The position numbers were made by a program, and so were the translations under genes. This document shows, piece by piece, positions 7,921 to 17,405 of a DNA stretch of 64,000 nucleotides (within the stretch, counting starts at the first letter, position 1; each line of letters starts with the position of its first letter). Origin of the DNA: UBA1723 sp045642085 (GTDB taxonomy: Bacteria > Bacteroidota > Bacteroidia > Bacteroidales > Paludibacteraceae); contig JAZUIF010000098.1 in assembly GCA_045642085.1 (NCBI GenBank), positions 9,214 through 73,213 on the forward strand, read 5' to 3'. Under the pieces are notes generated by a model, which searched no databases, was not told the DNA's origin, and worked only from the letters and a program-made list of their open reading frames with translations.

Positions 7921-8663
7921 AGTGTTTTCATGACTTCGTTCACCACCACATTGGTGATCATGAATCCGAAGATGCCAGTGATGTGGATAAGAGAACCGTT
8001 GACTTGCTTTGCTGATGATTTATCCTCTTCTGTCAAATATTCATCTTTACGGTATGGAATCTCAGGTGAGTAGATGCACTTAAACTTATGTTTAGGCATT
8101 GTTTTGAATTTTTTGAATCTCTTGCGTATGGCAGCTGCTAACGGGCATCCCATCACCTTCCAGAATTCAGCAATAGAGATCTGTGTTGCATCTATTTTCG
8201 AAGCTGCACCCATTGATGATACAAATATCTTATTGTCGTAAGAAGACGCCTCCAAAATCAATGCAGCCTTGTTTGTTAAGCTGTCGATGGCATCAATGAT
8301 GATGTCGTAGTCGGCAAGATGAAAGTCGGCTTGATCGGCCTGAGTGTACGCTTTGTCGATTGTAGTCACGTTGGCGTCAGGATTGATTGCAAGCAGACGC
8401 TCCTTAACTACATCTGTTTTCTTTCTGCCTACTGTAGCTGTAAGGGCTGGCATCTGGCGGTTGATATTAGTAGCATTCACAGTGTCGCAGTCGACAATGG
8501 TCATGTTGGTGAATCCAGTGCGGAAGAGACTCTCCGTACACCAGCTGCCCACACCGCCAAGACCAAGCACAATGACCTTTAACTCTCCTGCTTTCTTTAC
8601 AAAATCCTCTCCCAACACGAGGTTGACGCGGTGGAATATATCGTTATTAATATCGTTTGCCAT
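7914..8663 (-). CDS. tcdA: tRNA threonylcarbamoyladenosine dehydratase
   Basis: A 249-residue E1-like (ThiF/MoeB) enzyme. Visible are the nucleotide-binding VLGLGGVGSWCTESLFRTG, the ID-loop equivalent DCDTVNATNINRQ and the CsdL/TcdA-specific tail (KCIYSPEIP). It cyclises t6A37 in tRNA to ct6A using ATP. The start at 8663 (MANDINNDIFHR) matches family starts; the frame runs 18 codons further into a REP-like intergenic sequence. Confidence 0.9.
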   Translation of the reverse strand: MANDINNDIFHRVNLVLGEDFVKKAGELKVIVLGLGGVGSWCTESLFRTGFTNMTIVDCDTVNATNINRQMPALTATVGRKKTDVVKERLLAINPDANVTTIDKAYTQADQADFHLADYDIIIDAIDSLTNKAALILEASSYDNKIFVSSMGAASKIDATQISIAEFWKVMGCPLAAAIRKRFKKFKTMPKHKFKCIYSPEIPYRKDEYLTEEDKSSAKQVNGSLIHITGIFGFMITNVVVNEVMKTLR

Positions 8664-8670
8664 GATTATT

Positions 8671-8738
8671 CTATGGTAGGGGCAATGCTTTGTGCTTGCC
8701 CAGTAATGTAGGTGCAATATTTGGATATTGCCACCACG
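8671..8738. repeat. REP-like inverted repeats upstream of tcdA
   Basis: Two imperfect hairpins lie side by side: GTAGGGGCA...TTGCCC and GTAGGTGCAATAT...ATATTGCCACCAC. The GTAGGGG flank matches the REP-like pair at 3042-3108. Confidence 0.45.
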
Positions 8739-8748
8739 TTATATTGAT

Positions 8749-10527
8749 TTATTCTTCTGATAACTGAACGAGGATATTACGGTATTCGTTGAATATCTTC
8801 GCCTTAGAAACGAATCCTACGTATTTATCGTCCTCCACGACTGGTAGGTCCCAAGCCTGAGTGCTTTCGAATTTCTTCATCACAGACTCCATAGAGTCGT
8901 GTAGAGAAAGAATCTCAGGAGCTGCGGTCATTAGGTCGCTCACCTGGAATTTAGTGTATAATTCAGGACGGAACATGATATTGCGGATTTCATCAAGAGT
9001 GATGATACCCACAAGTTGACCTTTCTTGTTAAGGACAGGATATATATTTCGTTTTGTGCGTGAAATCACCTTCACTAGATCTTCCAAATACATGTCTGGA
9101 CGAAGCTTCTGCAAATCCTGCTCGATCACGTCGTCCATTCTTAGAAGTGTAAGCACTGTCTTGTCTTTGTGGTGAGTAAGAAGCTCTCCTTTAAGTGCAA
9201 GACGTTGAGCGTACAAACTGTGAGGCTCAAATGCGATGATTGTCATGTATGCCACAGTGGCAGTGATCATCAAGCTGACGAACAGACCGTAGCCTCCTGT
9301 CAACTCAGCGATAAGGAATGTTCCGGTAAGCGGTGCGTGCATGACTCCAGCCATGACACCAGCCATTCCTGCCAACGCAAAATTCTTTTCAGGTAGACGG
9401 AACCACTGAGTGTAGTTGACAAGCATCGCCATTAGATAACCGGTGATACATCCTACAAACAGACTTGGGGCGAAGATTCCTCCGGTTCCTCCTGCACAGT
9501 TTGTCGCTGCCGACGCGAAAATCTTCAGCATGACAAGTAGGGCTAGGAAAAGGAAGAGCATCCAGAAATGGTCTCTAAACTGATAGAATGCACTGTTCTC
9601 AGTCACTTTCACAGCGTCGTTGTCGAGTAGGGCAGTGATAGTGGTATATCCTTCACCGTAAAGTGGAGGAAGAAGGAAAATCAACACACTCAACATGATT
9701 CCACCGATCACCATCTTCTTTGTGGGTGAAGACACAGTTCCGAAGCTAGCCTCCAGTTTTGTCATTCCACGTGTGAAATATAGGGATATGAATCCGCACA
9801 ACATTCCAAGAGCAATGTAGAAAGGCGTTCTTGTCGGAGTGAAAGGATCGTTGATTGTGAAACCAAACATGAATTCAGAGCCAGAAAGGAAGTATGTCAC
9901 AAGGCTGGCTGTGATTGACGATATCAACAAAGGGATGATTGTCGCCATGGTAAGGTCGAGAAGCAACACCTCCAAAGTGAAGATGACACCTGTGATAGGA
10001 GCTTTAAAGATACCTGCCACCGCTGCCGACGCACCACAACCGACGAGAAGCATCAGTGTCTTTCTATCCATCTTGAAAGCCTTGCCAAGATTAGATCCGA
10101 TGGCTGAACCAGTAAGTACGATAGGGGCCTCGGCTCCGACTGATCCACCGAATCCGATAGTCAGGGAACTGGCAACAAGAGACGACCACATGTTGTGAGC
10201 TTTGATGACCGCCTTTCTTTGAGAAATCGCATAAAGGATTTTTGTCACTCCGTGGCTGATGTCGTCTTTGACAATGTAGCGGACAAAAGTGCTGGCTAGG
10301 AATATGCCGACGATTGGCATAACAAAATATAGGTAGTTGACGGCGCTAGCTTCCACTGTGTTTCTTACCAACTCATGAAGATATTCGATGATGCTTTTCA
10401 AAACGTGGGCTGCCAATGCACAAAAAAATCCAACGAAAGCACTTAAAATCATCGTGAAGTATTTCGCTGAGATGGCATTCTCTCGCCAAACCAGAAATCG
10501 TTGAAATCTATGTTGTAAATTATACAT
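8749..10527 (-). CDS. ClC-type chloride channel/antiporter with C-terminal CBS pair
   Basis: A polytopic membrane protein of 592 residues from MYNLQHRF. The ClC selectivity motifs are present: GGSVGAEAPIV, with the gating glutamate near residue 131, and GGTGGIFAPS further on. Residues from about 470 form two CBS domains (MDDVIEQDLQKL..., VSDLMTAAPEIL...), which often bind adenine nucleotides and gate transport. Such proteins exchange chloride for protons or conduct chloride across the inner membrane. The frame allows a start at 10569, but a possible -7 box (TCCGTTTG) lies just upstream, so I prefer 10527. Monocistronic. Confidence 0.88.
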   Translation of the reverse strand: MYNLQHRFQRFLVWRENAISAKYFTMILSAFVGFFCALAAHVLKSIIEYLHELVRNTVEASAVNYLYFVMPIVGIFLASTFVRYIVKDDISHGVTKILYAISQRKAVIKAHNMWSSLVASSLTIGFGGSVGAEAPIVLTGSAIGSNLGKAFKMDRKTLMLLVGCGASAAVAGIFKAPITGVIFTLEVLLLDLTMATIIPLLISSITASLVTYFLSGSEFMFGFTINDPFTPTRTPFYIALGMLCGFISLYFTRGMTKLEASFGTVSSPTKKMVIGGIMLSVLIFLLPPLYGEGYTTITALLDNDAVKVTENSAFYQFRDHFWMLFLFLALLVMLKIFASAATNCAGGTGGIFAPSLFVGCITGYLMAMLVNYTQWFRLPEKNFALAGMAGVMAGVMHAPLTGTFLIAELTGGYGLFVSLMITATVAYMTIIAFEPHSLYAQRLALKGELLTHHKDKTVLTLLRMDDVIEQDLQKLRPDMYLEDLVKVISRTKRNIYPVLNKKGQLVGIITLDEIRNIMFRPELYTKFQVSDLMTAAPEILSLHDSMESVMKKFESTQAWDLPVVEDDKYVGFVSKAKIFNEYRNILVQLSEE

Positions 10528-10766
10528 CCTAATAGTAGTTTTTATACCTTCCGTTCCTTGTTTTTCCAAACGGAAAATTGAATCTCAAAATTACAACTAT
10601 TTTTCCATTCCGTTTCCTCGATTTCTCCTTTTTTTAATAATGAATGGATTTTTTACGTCGGAGTTGTGATTTTATCATCTTTTTTTGTAATTTTACAAAA
10701 CATAATGTGTTGATTGCGGTAGAACGTCTATTTCGCACTCATGCATTTGAATTAAATGATAGTGAT

Positions 10767-12503
10767 ATGGCAGCAAATTGGGTATATACTTCTCTTACCG
10801 AAGAGCAAAATAAACAGAGAGATCTGATGTCTGAGGAACTCGGCATTAGTTCGATTCTCTGTCAGCTACTTGTGCGTCGAGGAATCACGACAGTTGAGGC
10901 TGCCAAAAAGTTCTTCCGTCCACGCATCGAGGATCTTCACGATCCGTTCCTGATGAACGACATGGACAAGGCAGTCGATCGTCTTAACCAGGCAATGGGA
11001 AAGAAGGAGCGTATTCTAGTGTATGGAGATTATGATGTCGACGGAATAACAGCTGTAGCACTTGTCTACAAATACTTGAAATTCAACTATTCGTATGTTG
11101 ATTTTTATATTCCAGACAGATATGTTGAAGGTAGTGGAATCTCGTATTTAGGTATCGACTACGCCGCAGAGACGAATGTCAAGCTAATTGTGGCTCTCGA
11201 CTGTGGTATCAAGGCTGTCGACAAGGTTAAGTATGCAAAGGAGAAGGGTATCGATTTTATCATTTGCGACCACCATACTCCAGACGACAATCTTCCAGAT
11301 GCAGTAGCTGTGCTCGATCCTAAACGTGCTGACTCGACTTATCCAGATTCTAACTTGTCGGCTTGCGGTGTCGGATTCAAACTGATGCAGGCGTTCGCTG
11401 TGAACAATGGTATTTCCCAGGATACACTTACAGATTTGTTCGACTTGACAGCGGTAAGTATCGCGTCGGATATCGTGCCTATCATAGGTGAGAACAGAAT
11501 TTTGGCTTATTATGGTTTGAAGCAGTTGAACTCAAATCCTAGCCTTGGTTTGAAATGTATCATCGATGTTTGTGGATTGACAGGCAAGGAAATCACTATC
11601 TCTGATATCGTATTTAAAATAGGTCCTCGACTTAATGCATCCGGAAGAATCAAGACCGCATCTGAGGCGGTTGAACTTTTGATTTCAAAGGAGTTGACAT
11701 TTGCTCGTGAGAAGAGTGACTGTATCGATAAATACAACCAGCAAAGAAAGGATTTGGACAAGAGCGTCACAGATGAAGCCATTGCCCAACTTGAGGATAA
11801 GAAAGAGGAACTAGACGGTAGCAACTCTATCGTGATATATAATCCAAACTGGAATCAGGGCGTTATCGGAATCGTTGCCTCTCGTCTTACTGAATTGCAT
11901 TATAAGCCTACTATCGTATTGACATATTCGCAGGAGAATAATCTTGCCACTGGTTCAGGTCGTTCTGTTTCAGGTTTCGACTTGTATAAGGCGATAGAGA
12001 ACTGCAGTGATTTGCTTGAGAATTTCGGTGGCCACATGTATGCTGTAGGATTGCGTATGAAACCGGAGAACGTGCCGGAGTTCCGCAGACGAATGGAGCA
12101 GTATGTCACAGAGAACATCACTACAGAGCAGCAGAAACCACAGCAGGATATTGACGCGTTTATCGACTTCAAGGAGATCACTCCTAAGTTTGTGCGTCTG
12201 CTTAAGCAATTCAGTCCATTCGGACCTGAGAATATGAAGCCAGTTTTTGCAACACGCAAAGTGCTTGATTATGGAACAAGCCGTGTGGTTGGAAAGGAGA
12301 AGGAGCATTTGAAGCTTGAGTTGGTGGACTCTCAGAGTGAGTGCATCATGAATGGTATAGCGTTCGGATTGTCGGAGTATAACGACTATATCAAGGCATT
12401 CAATCCAGTGGATATCTGCTACACAATAGAGGAGAACAACTTTAATGGTAGCTCTAACACACAGTTGATGATTAAGGATATTCGTCCATTATCACAGAAA
12501 TAG
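10767..12503 (+). CDS. recJ: Single-stranded-DNA-specific exonuclease RecJ
   Basis: A 578-residue DHH-family nuclease. It shows motif I (YGDYDVDGITAVAL), the DHH motif (ICDHHTPDD) and the DHHA1 domain with GSGRSVSGFDL and FGGHMYAVGL, plus a C-terminal OB-like domain (DYGTSRVVGKEKEHLKLEL). RecJ digests single-stranded DNA 5' to 3' in recombination and mismatch repair. The frame runs 41 codons further upstream through AT-rich non-coding sequence; the start at 10767 (MAANWVYTSL) fits the family and its usual length. Confidence 0.95.
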   Translation: MAANWVYTSLTEEQNKQRDLMSEELGISSILCQLLVRRGITTVEAAKKFFRPRIEDLHDPFLMNDMDKAVDRLNQAMGKKERILVYGDYDVDGITAVALVYKYLKFNYSYVDFYIPDRYVEGSGISYLGIDYAAETNVKLIVALDCGIKAVDKVKYAKEKGIDFIICDHHTPDDNLPDAVAVLDPKRADSTYPDSNLSACGVGFKLMQAFAVNNGISQDTLTDLFDLTAVSIASDIVPIIGENRILAYYGLKQLNSNPSLGLKCIIDVCGLTGKEITISDIVFKIGPRLNASGRIKTASEAVELLISKELTFAREKSDCIDKYNQQRKDLDKSVTDEAIAQLEDKKEELDGSNSIVIYNPNWNQGVIGIVASRLTELHYKPTIVLTYSQENNLATGSGRSVSGFDLYKAIENCSDLLENFGGHMYAVGLRMKPENVPEFRRRMEQYVTENITTEQQKPQQDIDAFIDFKEITPKFVRLLKQFSPFGPENMKPVFATRKVLDYGTSRVVGKEKEHLKLELVDSQSECIMNGIAFGLSEYNDYIKAFNPVDICYTIEENNFNGSSNTQLMIKDIRPLSQK

Positions 12504-12515
12504 TATACGTATATA

Positions 12516-12547
12516 AGGAGACATCTTAGTCGGAGTCTCCTTTTTTT
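12516..12547 (+). terminator. Terminator after recJ
   Basis: AAGGAGAC pairs with GTCTCCTT around a loop of about 12 nt and is followed by a T run. Confidence 0.8.
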
Positions 12548-12578
12548 GAGTTTTAGAAAAGATATATAAGTCGAACTG

Positions 12579-13799
12579 ATGGCATTATTGAACGAAGATT
12601 ATTTGAAACTTCCGGAAAACTACCTTTTTACGGAAATTCATCGAAAAGTAAATATTTTTAAGATTACTCGTCCTGGCTCGAAAGTCATTCATCTCGATGC
12701 GGGTGATTCCAACCATATTCTTCAAGGAGAGTATGTTGACTCATTCCGCAAAAATCTAGAGATGATGGCGTCGTCTCATGCTACCAAATCGACAGATGTT
12801 CCAGAGCGTTTGAAGGCGTTGGAAACAAAGATTCTAAAAACTGATTATGAAAGCAATGGGATAAAGCTGTCAACGGATGATATCTTCATCAACGATGATC
12901 CACGCAATGCTGCTGCGGATGTGTTGGAATTGTTGAGTAGGGATAATATCATCGGAGTGTTTGATCCGTCGTATCCTGCATTCATATATAATACAGTGAT
13001 GAGTGGACGTTCTGGGCAGAAGATGGAAGACGGAAGATGGAGCAATCTCGTCTATTTGCCATGTAATGCTGAGAATAATTTTGTGCCATCGATTCCCAAG
13101 GAGAGATTGGATGTCGTATATTTGAGTTTGCCGAATAATCCTACAGGTACAACTCTCACTACTGATGAATTGAAGAAATGGGTGAAATATGCCAACGATA
13201 CGCATACACTTATTATTTATGATGCGTCCCATGCTCATTATGTGCGACAGAAAAAAGTACCTCGTTCGATATATGAGATAAAGGGAGCACAGAAGGTGGC
13301 TATCGAGTTGAGAAGCTTCTCAAAGACGACAGGATACACCGGTACTAATTTTGGCTTCACTATCATTCCTAGTGAAGTGGTGGCATATACGGAGATGGGC
13401 AAGGCAATGTCGCTTAACCAGTTGTGCAGACGTCGCCAGACATCCAAATTTTCAGGAATCCCATATTTAGGTCTGTGTGCGGCTGAAGCTATTTATACGC
13501 CAGAGGGTCAGAAACAGATGCATCAGATAGCCGATTATTACATAGCAAATGCCAAGATGATTAAAGAGAAGTTGCAATCCATTGGTTTGACAGTGGCTGG
13601 AGGCGACAATTCTCCATATCTATGGGTGAAGACACCTGATGGAGTGAACTCGTGGAGATTCTTTGAGCAGATGCTTTATGAAAAATCGATAGTCTGCACG
13701 CCTGGTGTCGGATTCTGTCCAGGAGGAGAGGGCTATGTCAGATTCTCAGGATTCTCGGAAAAGTCAGATGTAGAGGAGGCGATGTCGAGACTAGGTTGA
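12579..13799 (+). CDS. DapL-like aminotransferase with altered active-site residues
   Basis: A 406-residue fold-type I PLP enzyme that aligns end to end with LL-diaminopimelate aminotransferase (my memory of the Bacteroides protein). Kept are NNPTGTTLT, the PLP lysine in SFSKTTG, the C-terminal YVRFSGF arginine and long family-specific stretches (EDGRWSN, SIYEIKGA, EAIYTPEG, SWRFFEQMLYE). Changed are positions usually strict: GDVTQPLP becomes GDSNHILQ, the GYGPEQGY loop is lost, NDGAKSD becomes NDDPRNA, DAAYEAY becomes DASHAHY, and the arginine of FTGVR becomes asparagine. I infer a paralogue with a different or lost substrate. No dapF is adjacent. Confidence 0.75.
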   Translation: MALLNEDYLKLPENYLFTEIHRKVNIFKITRPGSKVIHLDAGDSNHILQGEYVDSFRKNLEMMASSHATKSTDVPERLKALETKILKTDYESNGIKLSTDDIFINDDPRNAAADVLELLSRDNIIGVFDPSYPAFIYNTVMSGRSGQKMEDGRWSNLVYLPCNAENNFVPSIPKERLDVVYLSLPNNPTGTTLTTDELKKWVKYANDTHTLIIYDASHAHYVRQKKVPRSIYEIKGAQKVAIELRSFSKTTGYTGTNFGFTIIPSEVVAYTEMGKAMSLNQLCRRRQTSKFSGIPYLGLCAAEAIYTPEGQKQMHQIADYYIANAKMIKEKLQSIGLTVAGGDNSPYLWVKTPDGVNSWRFFEQMLYEKSIVCTPGVGFCPGGEGYVRFSGFSEKSDVEEAMSRLG

Positions 13800-13881
13800 T
13801 GATACTTTATCAGAGTTGCCAAAATGTCAAGACATGTTAACATAATTTAAGAAAATTGGAAACTTTGTGCTTTCATTTACT

Positions 13882-13912
13882 TTTGCTTTTTAATTATTAA
13901 TGTATAATTTTG
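13882..13912 (+). promoter_or_regulatory. glmS promoter
   Basis: TTTG at 13882-13885, a 19-bp spacer and TAATTTTG at 13905-13912 match the Bacteroidetes vegetative promoter, 28 bp before the ATG. Confidence 0.75.
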
Positions 13913-13940
13913 CAAGAAATTAAGAAAATTTTGAAAGTTT

Positions 13941-15785
13941 ATGTGCGGAATTGTAGGTTACATTGGAACTAAAGAAGCATACCCTATTTTGATAAAGGGT
14001 TTGCACCGTCTTGAATATAGAGGATATGATAGCGCCGGAGTCGCTATGATTGACGACAAAGGTGGATTGAACGTCTACAAATCAAAAGGAAAAGTTTCTG
14101 ATTTGGAGGCATTCGCAAGAGATAAGGATTTGAGCGGAAACATCGGTATTGCACATACTCGTTGGGCAACACACGGAGAACCAAACGATTGCAACGCTCA
14201 CCCTCACTATTCTCAGAGCGAGAATCTAGCATTGATTCACAACGGTATCATTGAGAACTACGCTGTTATCAAGGAGTCTTTGATTGCTAAGGGATACACA
14301 TTCAGAAGCACAACAGACACAGAGGTTCTAGTTCAGCTTATTGAGTTCGTTAAGAAGGAGAACAATTGTGACCTTTGTACAGCAGTTCAGTTGGCGTTGA
14401 GCCAGGTAGTTGGAGCATACGCAATCGCAGTTATTGAGAAGGGACATCCTGAGACAATCATCGCTGCAAGAAAGAGTAGCCCACTAGTTGTTGGTATCGG
14501 TAACGACGAGTATTTCTTGGCTTCAGATGCAACACCAATCATCGAATATACAAATAAGGTTGTTTACTTGGCTGACGAGGAGATCGCCATCCTTACAAAG
14601 GGTAAGTCAATCAAGGTGTTGACTATTGCTAACGTAGAGAAGACTCCAAAGATTCAGGAGCTAGAGTTGAACCTATCAGAGCTTGAGAAGGGAGACTATG
14701 AGCACTACATGCTTAAGGAGATCTTCGAGCAGACACGTACAGTAATGGAGGCTACAAGCGGACGTATCAATGTTGATATGGACAATATTGCACTTTGTGG
14801 TTTCATTGACAATAAGGAGCGTTTCATGAATGCAAGCCGTATTATCATTACTGCATGTGGTACAAGCTGGCATGCCGCTTTGATTGGTAAGTATGCAATC
14901 GAGGAGTTCGCAAAGATTCCTGTTGAGGTAGAGTATTCATCAGAGTTTAGATACCGTAAGCCGGTTATCAATTCAACAGATGTTGTGATTGCTATTTCTC
15001 AGTCAGGTGAGACTGCTGATACATTGGCAGCTCTTGAGTTGGCTAAGGATAACGGAGCTCTTCTATTCGGTATCTGTAACGTAGTAGGTAGTAGCATCGC
15101 CAGAATGACAGGTGCAGGATGCTATACTCACGTGGGTCCAGAGATTGGAGTTGCTTCAACAAAGGCATTCACTGCTCAGGTACAGATTTTGATCATGTTG
15201 GCTTTGTCTCTTGCAAAGGAGAAGAAGACTATCGATAACGCATTCTACCGCCATGTATTGGAGGAGATGTTCACATTGCCACAGAAGATTGAGACAATTT
15301 TGGCTCAGAACGATAAGATTAAGGATTTCGCAAGAATCTTTACTTACGCTTCTAACTTCATCTATCTAGGCCGTGGATACAACTTCCCAGTAGCCTTGGA
15401 GGGGGCTTTGAAGTTGAAGGAAATCTCTTACATCCACGCTGAGGGTTATCCAGCAGCTGAGATGAAGCACGGACCAATCGCATTGATTAATGCAGAGATG
15501 CCAGTTGTAGTTATTGCGACTAACTCTCCTACATATGAGAAGGTTGTCAGCAACATCCAGGAAATCAAGTCTCGTAAGGGTAAGGTTATCGCAATCGTAT
15601 CTGAGGGCGACGAGATTGCAAGTAAGATTGCAGACTACTCAATCGTTATCCCAGATACAGTTGAGTGCTTGGTTCCAATCTTGGCAACAATTCCATTGCA
15701 GCTATTGTCTTACCACATCGCTGTGGCTAAGGGTTGTGATGTTGACCAACCTCGTAACCTTGCAAAGAGCGTTACTGTAGAGTAA
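13941..15785 (+). CDS. glmS: Glutamine--fructose-6-phosphate aminotransferase (isomerizing)
   Basis: A 614-residue enzyme that makes glucosamine-6-phosphate for peptidoglycan and LPS. It begins MCGIVGYIG, so Cys2 becomes the N-terminal nucleophile of the glutaminase domain (residues 1-230; THGEPNDCNAHPH visible). Two SIS domains follow (ACGTSWHAALIGKY, SQSGETADTLAAL), and the conserved tail DQPRNLAKSVTVE closes it. Codon use is strongly biased, suggesting high expression. No glmS ribozyme is present in the roughly 140-bp leader; instead a standard promoter lies 28 bp away. Confidence 0.97.
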   Translation: MCGIVGYIGTKEAYPILIKGLHRLEYRGYDSAGVAMIDDKGGLNVYKSKGKVSDLEAFARDKDLSGNIGIAHTRWATHGEPNDCNAHPHYSQSENLALIHNGIIENYAVIKESLIAKGYTFRSTTDTEVLVQLIEFVKKENNCDLCTAVQLALSQVVGAYAIAVIEKGHPETIIAARKSSPLVVGIGNDEYFLASDATPIIEYTNKVVYLADEEIAILTKGKSIKVLTIANVEKTPKIQELELNLSELEKGDYEHYMLKEIFEQTRTVMEATSGRINVDMDNIALCGFIDNKERFMNASRIIITACGTSWHAALIGKYAIEEFAKIPVEVEYSSEFRYRKPVINSTDVVIAISQSGETADTLAALELAKDNGALLFGICNVVGSSIARMTGAGCYTHVGPEIGVASTKAFTAQVQILIMLALSLAKEKKTIDNAFYRHVLEEMFTLPQKIETILAQNDKIKDFARIFTYASNFIYLGRGYNFPVALEGALKLKEISYIHAEGYPAAEMKHGPIALINAEMPVVVIATNSPTYEKVVSNIQEIKSRKGKVIAIVSEGDEIASKIADYSIVIPDTVECLVPILATIPLQLLSYHIAVAKGCDVDQPRNLAKSVTVE

Positions 15786-15812
15786 TCAAGATAATTTATA
15801 ATATATGTGAAG

Positions 15813-15841
15813 AGGGGCAAACGTGAGTTCGCCCCTTTTTT
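15813..15841 (+). terminator. Terminator after glmS
   Basis: AGGGGC and GCCCCT form the stem around AAACGTGAGTTC, followed by a T run. Confidence 0.8.
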
Positions 15842-15875
15842 GTGTTTGGCATTTTTCATTTTGCGTTGACTTTCG

Positions 15876-15883
15876 TATCTTTG
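15876..15883 (+). promoter_or_regulatory. -7 box for the histidine phosphatase gene
   Basis: TATCTTTG lies 31 bp before the ATG. No well-spaced -33 element is evident. Confidence 0.55.
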
Positions 15884-15914
15884 CAACAAATGCCGAAAGG
15901 ATAATATTAAATAT

Positions 15915-17267
15915 ATGAATGCGTTACGACTTTTAACATCGTCTGTTGCAACACTCTTTATATCTCAGTGTATGTATGCAGCTGTTACAAATGCTGAATT
16001 GGAATCACAACCTGATTTCTTCAGCTCAAACTATATTTCTTACGAAGCAAGTGTGAAGGGAATCAATAAGGTGCAGAATGGAGTTTATGATTTCCCTACA
16101 CTTTCTGATGCTCCTGCAGGTTATACTCCATTCTATATCAGCCACTATGGCCGTCATGGCTCACGTTATCACTATAGCCAGGAGGATTACAATTATGTGG
16201 CTGATATATTCGTGAAGGCAGCAGCTGAATCTGGACTTACTCCATTTGGCATGCAGCTATTTATTGAGATGGAGCAGATACGTCAGGATGCCGACAAGAG
16301 AGCTGGAGATCTTACTCCGCTAGGACGTGAGCAGCATCGTGGTATAGCAAGACGTATGGTGAAGAATTTCCCATCTGTCTTTTCAGGTGAAAATAAGAAA
16401 ATTGATGCTAAAAGTACAGTGGTGGTACGTTGTGCTTTGAGTATGACTGCTTTTTGCCAGGAATTGAGTAAAATCTGTCCAAATTTAGCCATTGACAACG
16501 ATGCGAGCGAAAGATATCAGAAATACATGTGTCATGGAAAAGTGGTTGGCGATTTTTCAGGAGGCAATAGTAATCCAGAGTTGTCTGCTTTCTATGAGAA
16601 AAGAGATGTCGGCAAGGATTTGCTTAACAAGATATTCTCAAATAAGAATGTCATAAAGAAGTACGTGAATAGAGAGAAGTTTGTGAAGACTCTTTATTAT
16701 ATGTTGATTTCTTTGCAGGGTGTTGATGTGGATAATCTAGATGAGCGTAATTGTACGTTGACTAAAGTTTTCACTCTTGAGGAGATGGCTGCACAGTGGC
16801 AAGCACAGAATCTATATTGGTACAAGGATTATGCTAATTGCCCGCTTAACGGAGGTGTAGGAATCAAATCGGCAAGATTTTTGGTAGAGCAGATTCGAAT
16901 TGAAGCCGACGCAGCAATCGCAGGCAATGGTGTAGCTGCCAATCTACGTTTTGGCCACGATACTGGTTTGCTTCCTCTTGTCGCCCTTCTTAATCTAGAT
17001 GGAGCAGGAGAGTCTCACAAGGATCTAGAGTTGCTTCACAATTATTGGCAGGATTTCTCTGTGATTCCTATGGCAGGAAACTTGCAGATGGTATTTTATC
17101 GTAAAAATGATCCAAGCGTGTCAGGAAGCCAGTATCTAGTGAAATTTTTGTTAAATGAGCGTGAGGTTAGACTTCCAGAATCAAAGAAGCCTGTCGTTGG
17201 CAACTACTATAACTGGAATGATGTTCGTGATTATTTGACAGAGATTGAACGAACAGTTCATCCTTGA
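15915..17267 (+). CDS. Secreted histidine-type acid phosphatase (phytase/MINPP-related)
   Basis: A 450-residue protein with an N-terminal signal peptide (about 22 residues). The catalytic RHGxRxH motif appears as SHYGRHGSRYHYS near residue 78, and the distal proton-donor motif as FGHDTGLLPL near residue 354. Branch 2 histidine phosphatases remove phosphate from esters such as inositol phosphates. Bacteroides MINPP-type phytases usually carry HAE instead of HD, so the substrate cannot be set from motifs. Acts in the periplasm or outside. Single gene with its own promoter. Confidence 0.85.
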   Translation: MNALRLLTSSVATLFISQCMYAAVTNAELESQPDFFSSNYISYEASVKGINKVQNGVYDFPTLSDAPAGYTPFYISHYGRHGSRYHYSQEDYNYVADIFVKAAAESGLTPFGMQLFIEMEQIRQDADKRAGDLTPLGREQHRGIARRMVKNFPSVFSGENKKIDAKSTVVVRCALSMTAFCQELSKICPNLAIDNDASERYQKYMCHGKVVGDFSGGNSNPELSAFYEKRDVGKDLLNKIFSNKNVIKKYVNREKFVKTLYYMLISLQGVDVDNLDERNCTLTKVFTLEEMAAQWQAQNLYWYKDYANCPLNGGVGIKSARFLVEQIRIEADAAIAGNGVAANLRFGHDTGLLPLVALLNLDGAGESHKDLELLHNYWQDFSVIPMAGNLQMVFYRKNDPSVSGSQYLVKFLLNEREVRLPESKKPVVGNYYNWNDVRDYLTEIERTVHP

Positions 17268-17346
17268 CAAAACATGCTGAACAACATTTAATCGTATATT
17301 GAGTAAGTAATAATTAACAAAATTGGTAAAATAAAGGCTGAATTTT

Positions 17347-17376
17347 TTTGTCGGCAAACTAAATGTTTTATTTTTG
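17347..17376 (+). promoter_or_regulatory. Promoter of the DUF4377-like gene
   Basis: TTTG at 17347-17350, an 18-bp spacer and TATTTTTG at 17369-17376, 30 bp before the ATG. Confidence 0.65.
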
Positions 17377-17405
17377 CCAATTGAAAATTAAAAAAGAATT
17401 CGGAT

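Noticed and set aside
13800..13940. glmS ribozyme in the glmS leader
   Set aside because: The leader is AT-rich with a plain promoter 28 bp before the ATG and none of the ribozyme core was seen.
15915..17267. Confident MINPP phytase call
   Set aside because: The distal motif is HD and not HAE, so only the broader histidine phosphatase family is supported.
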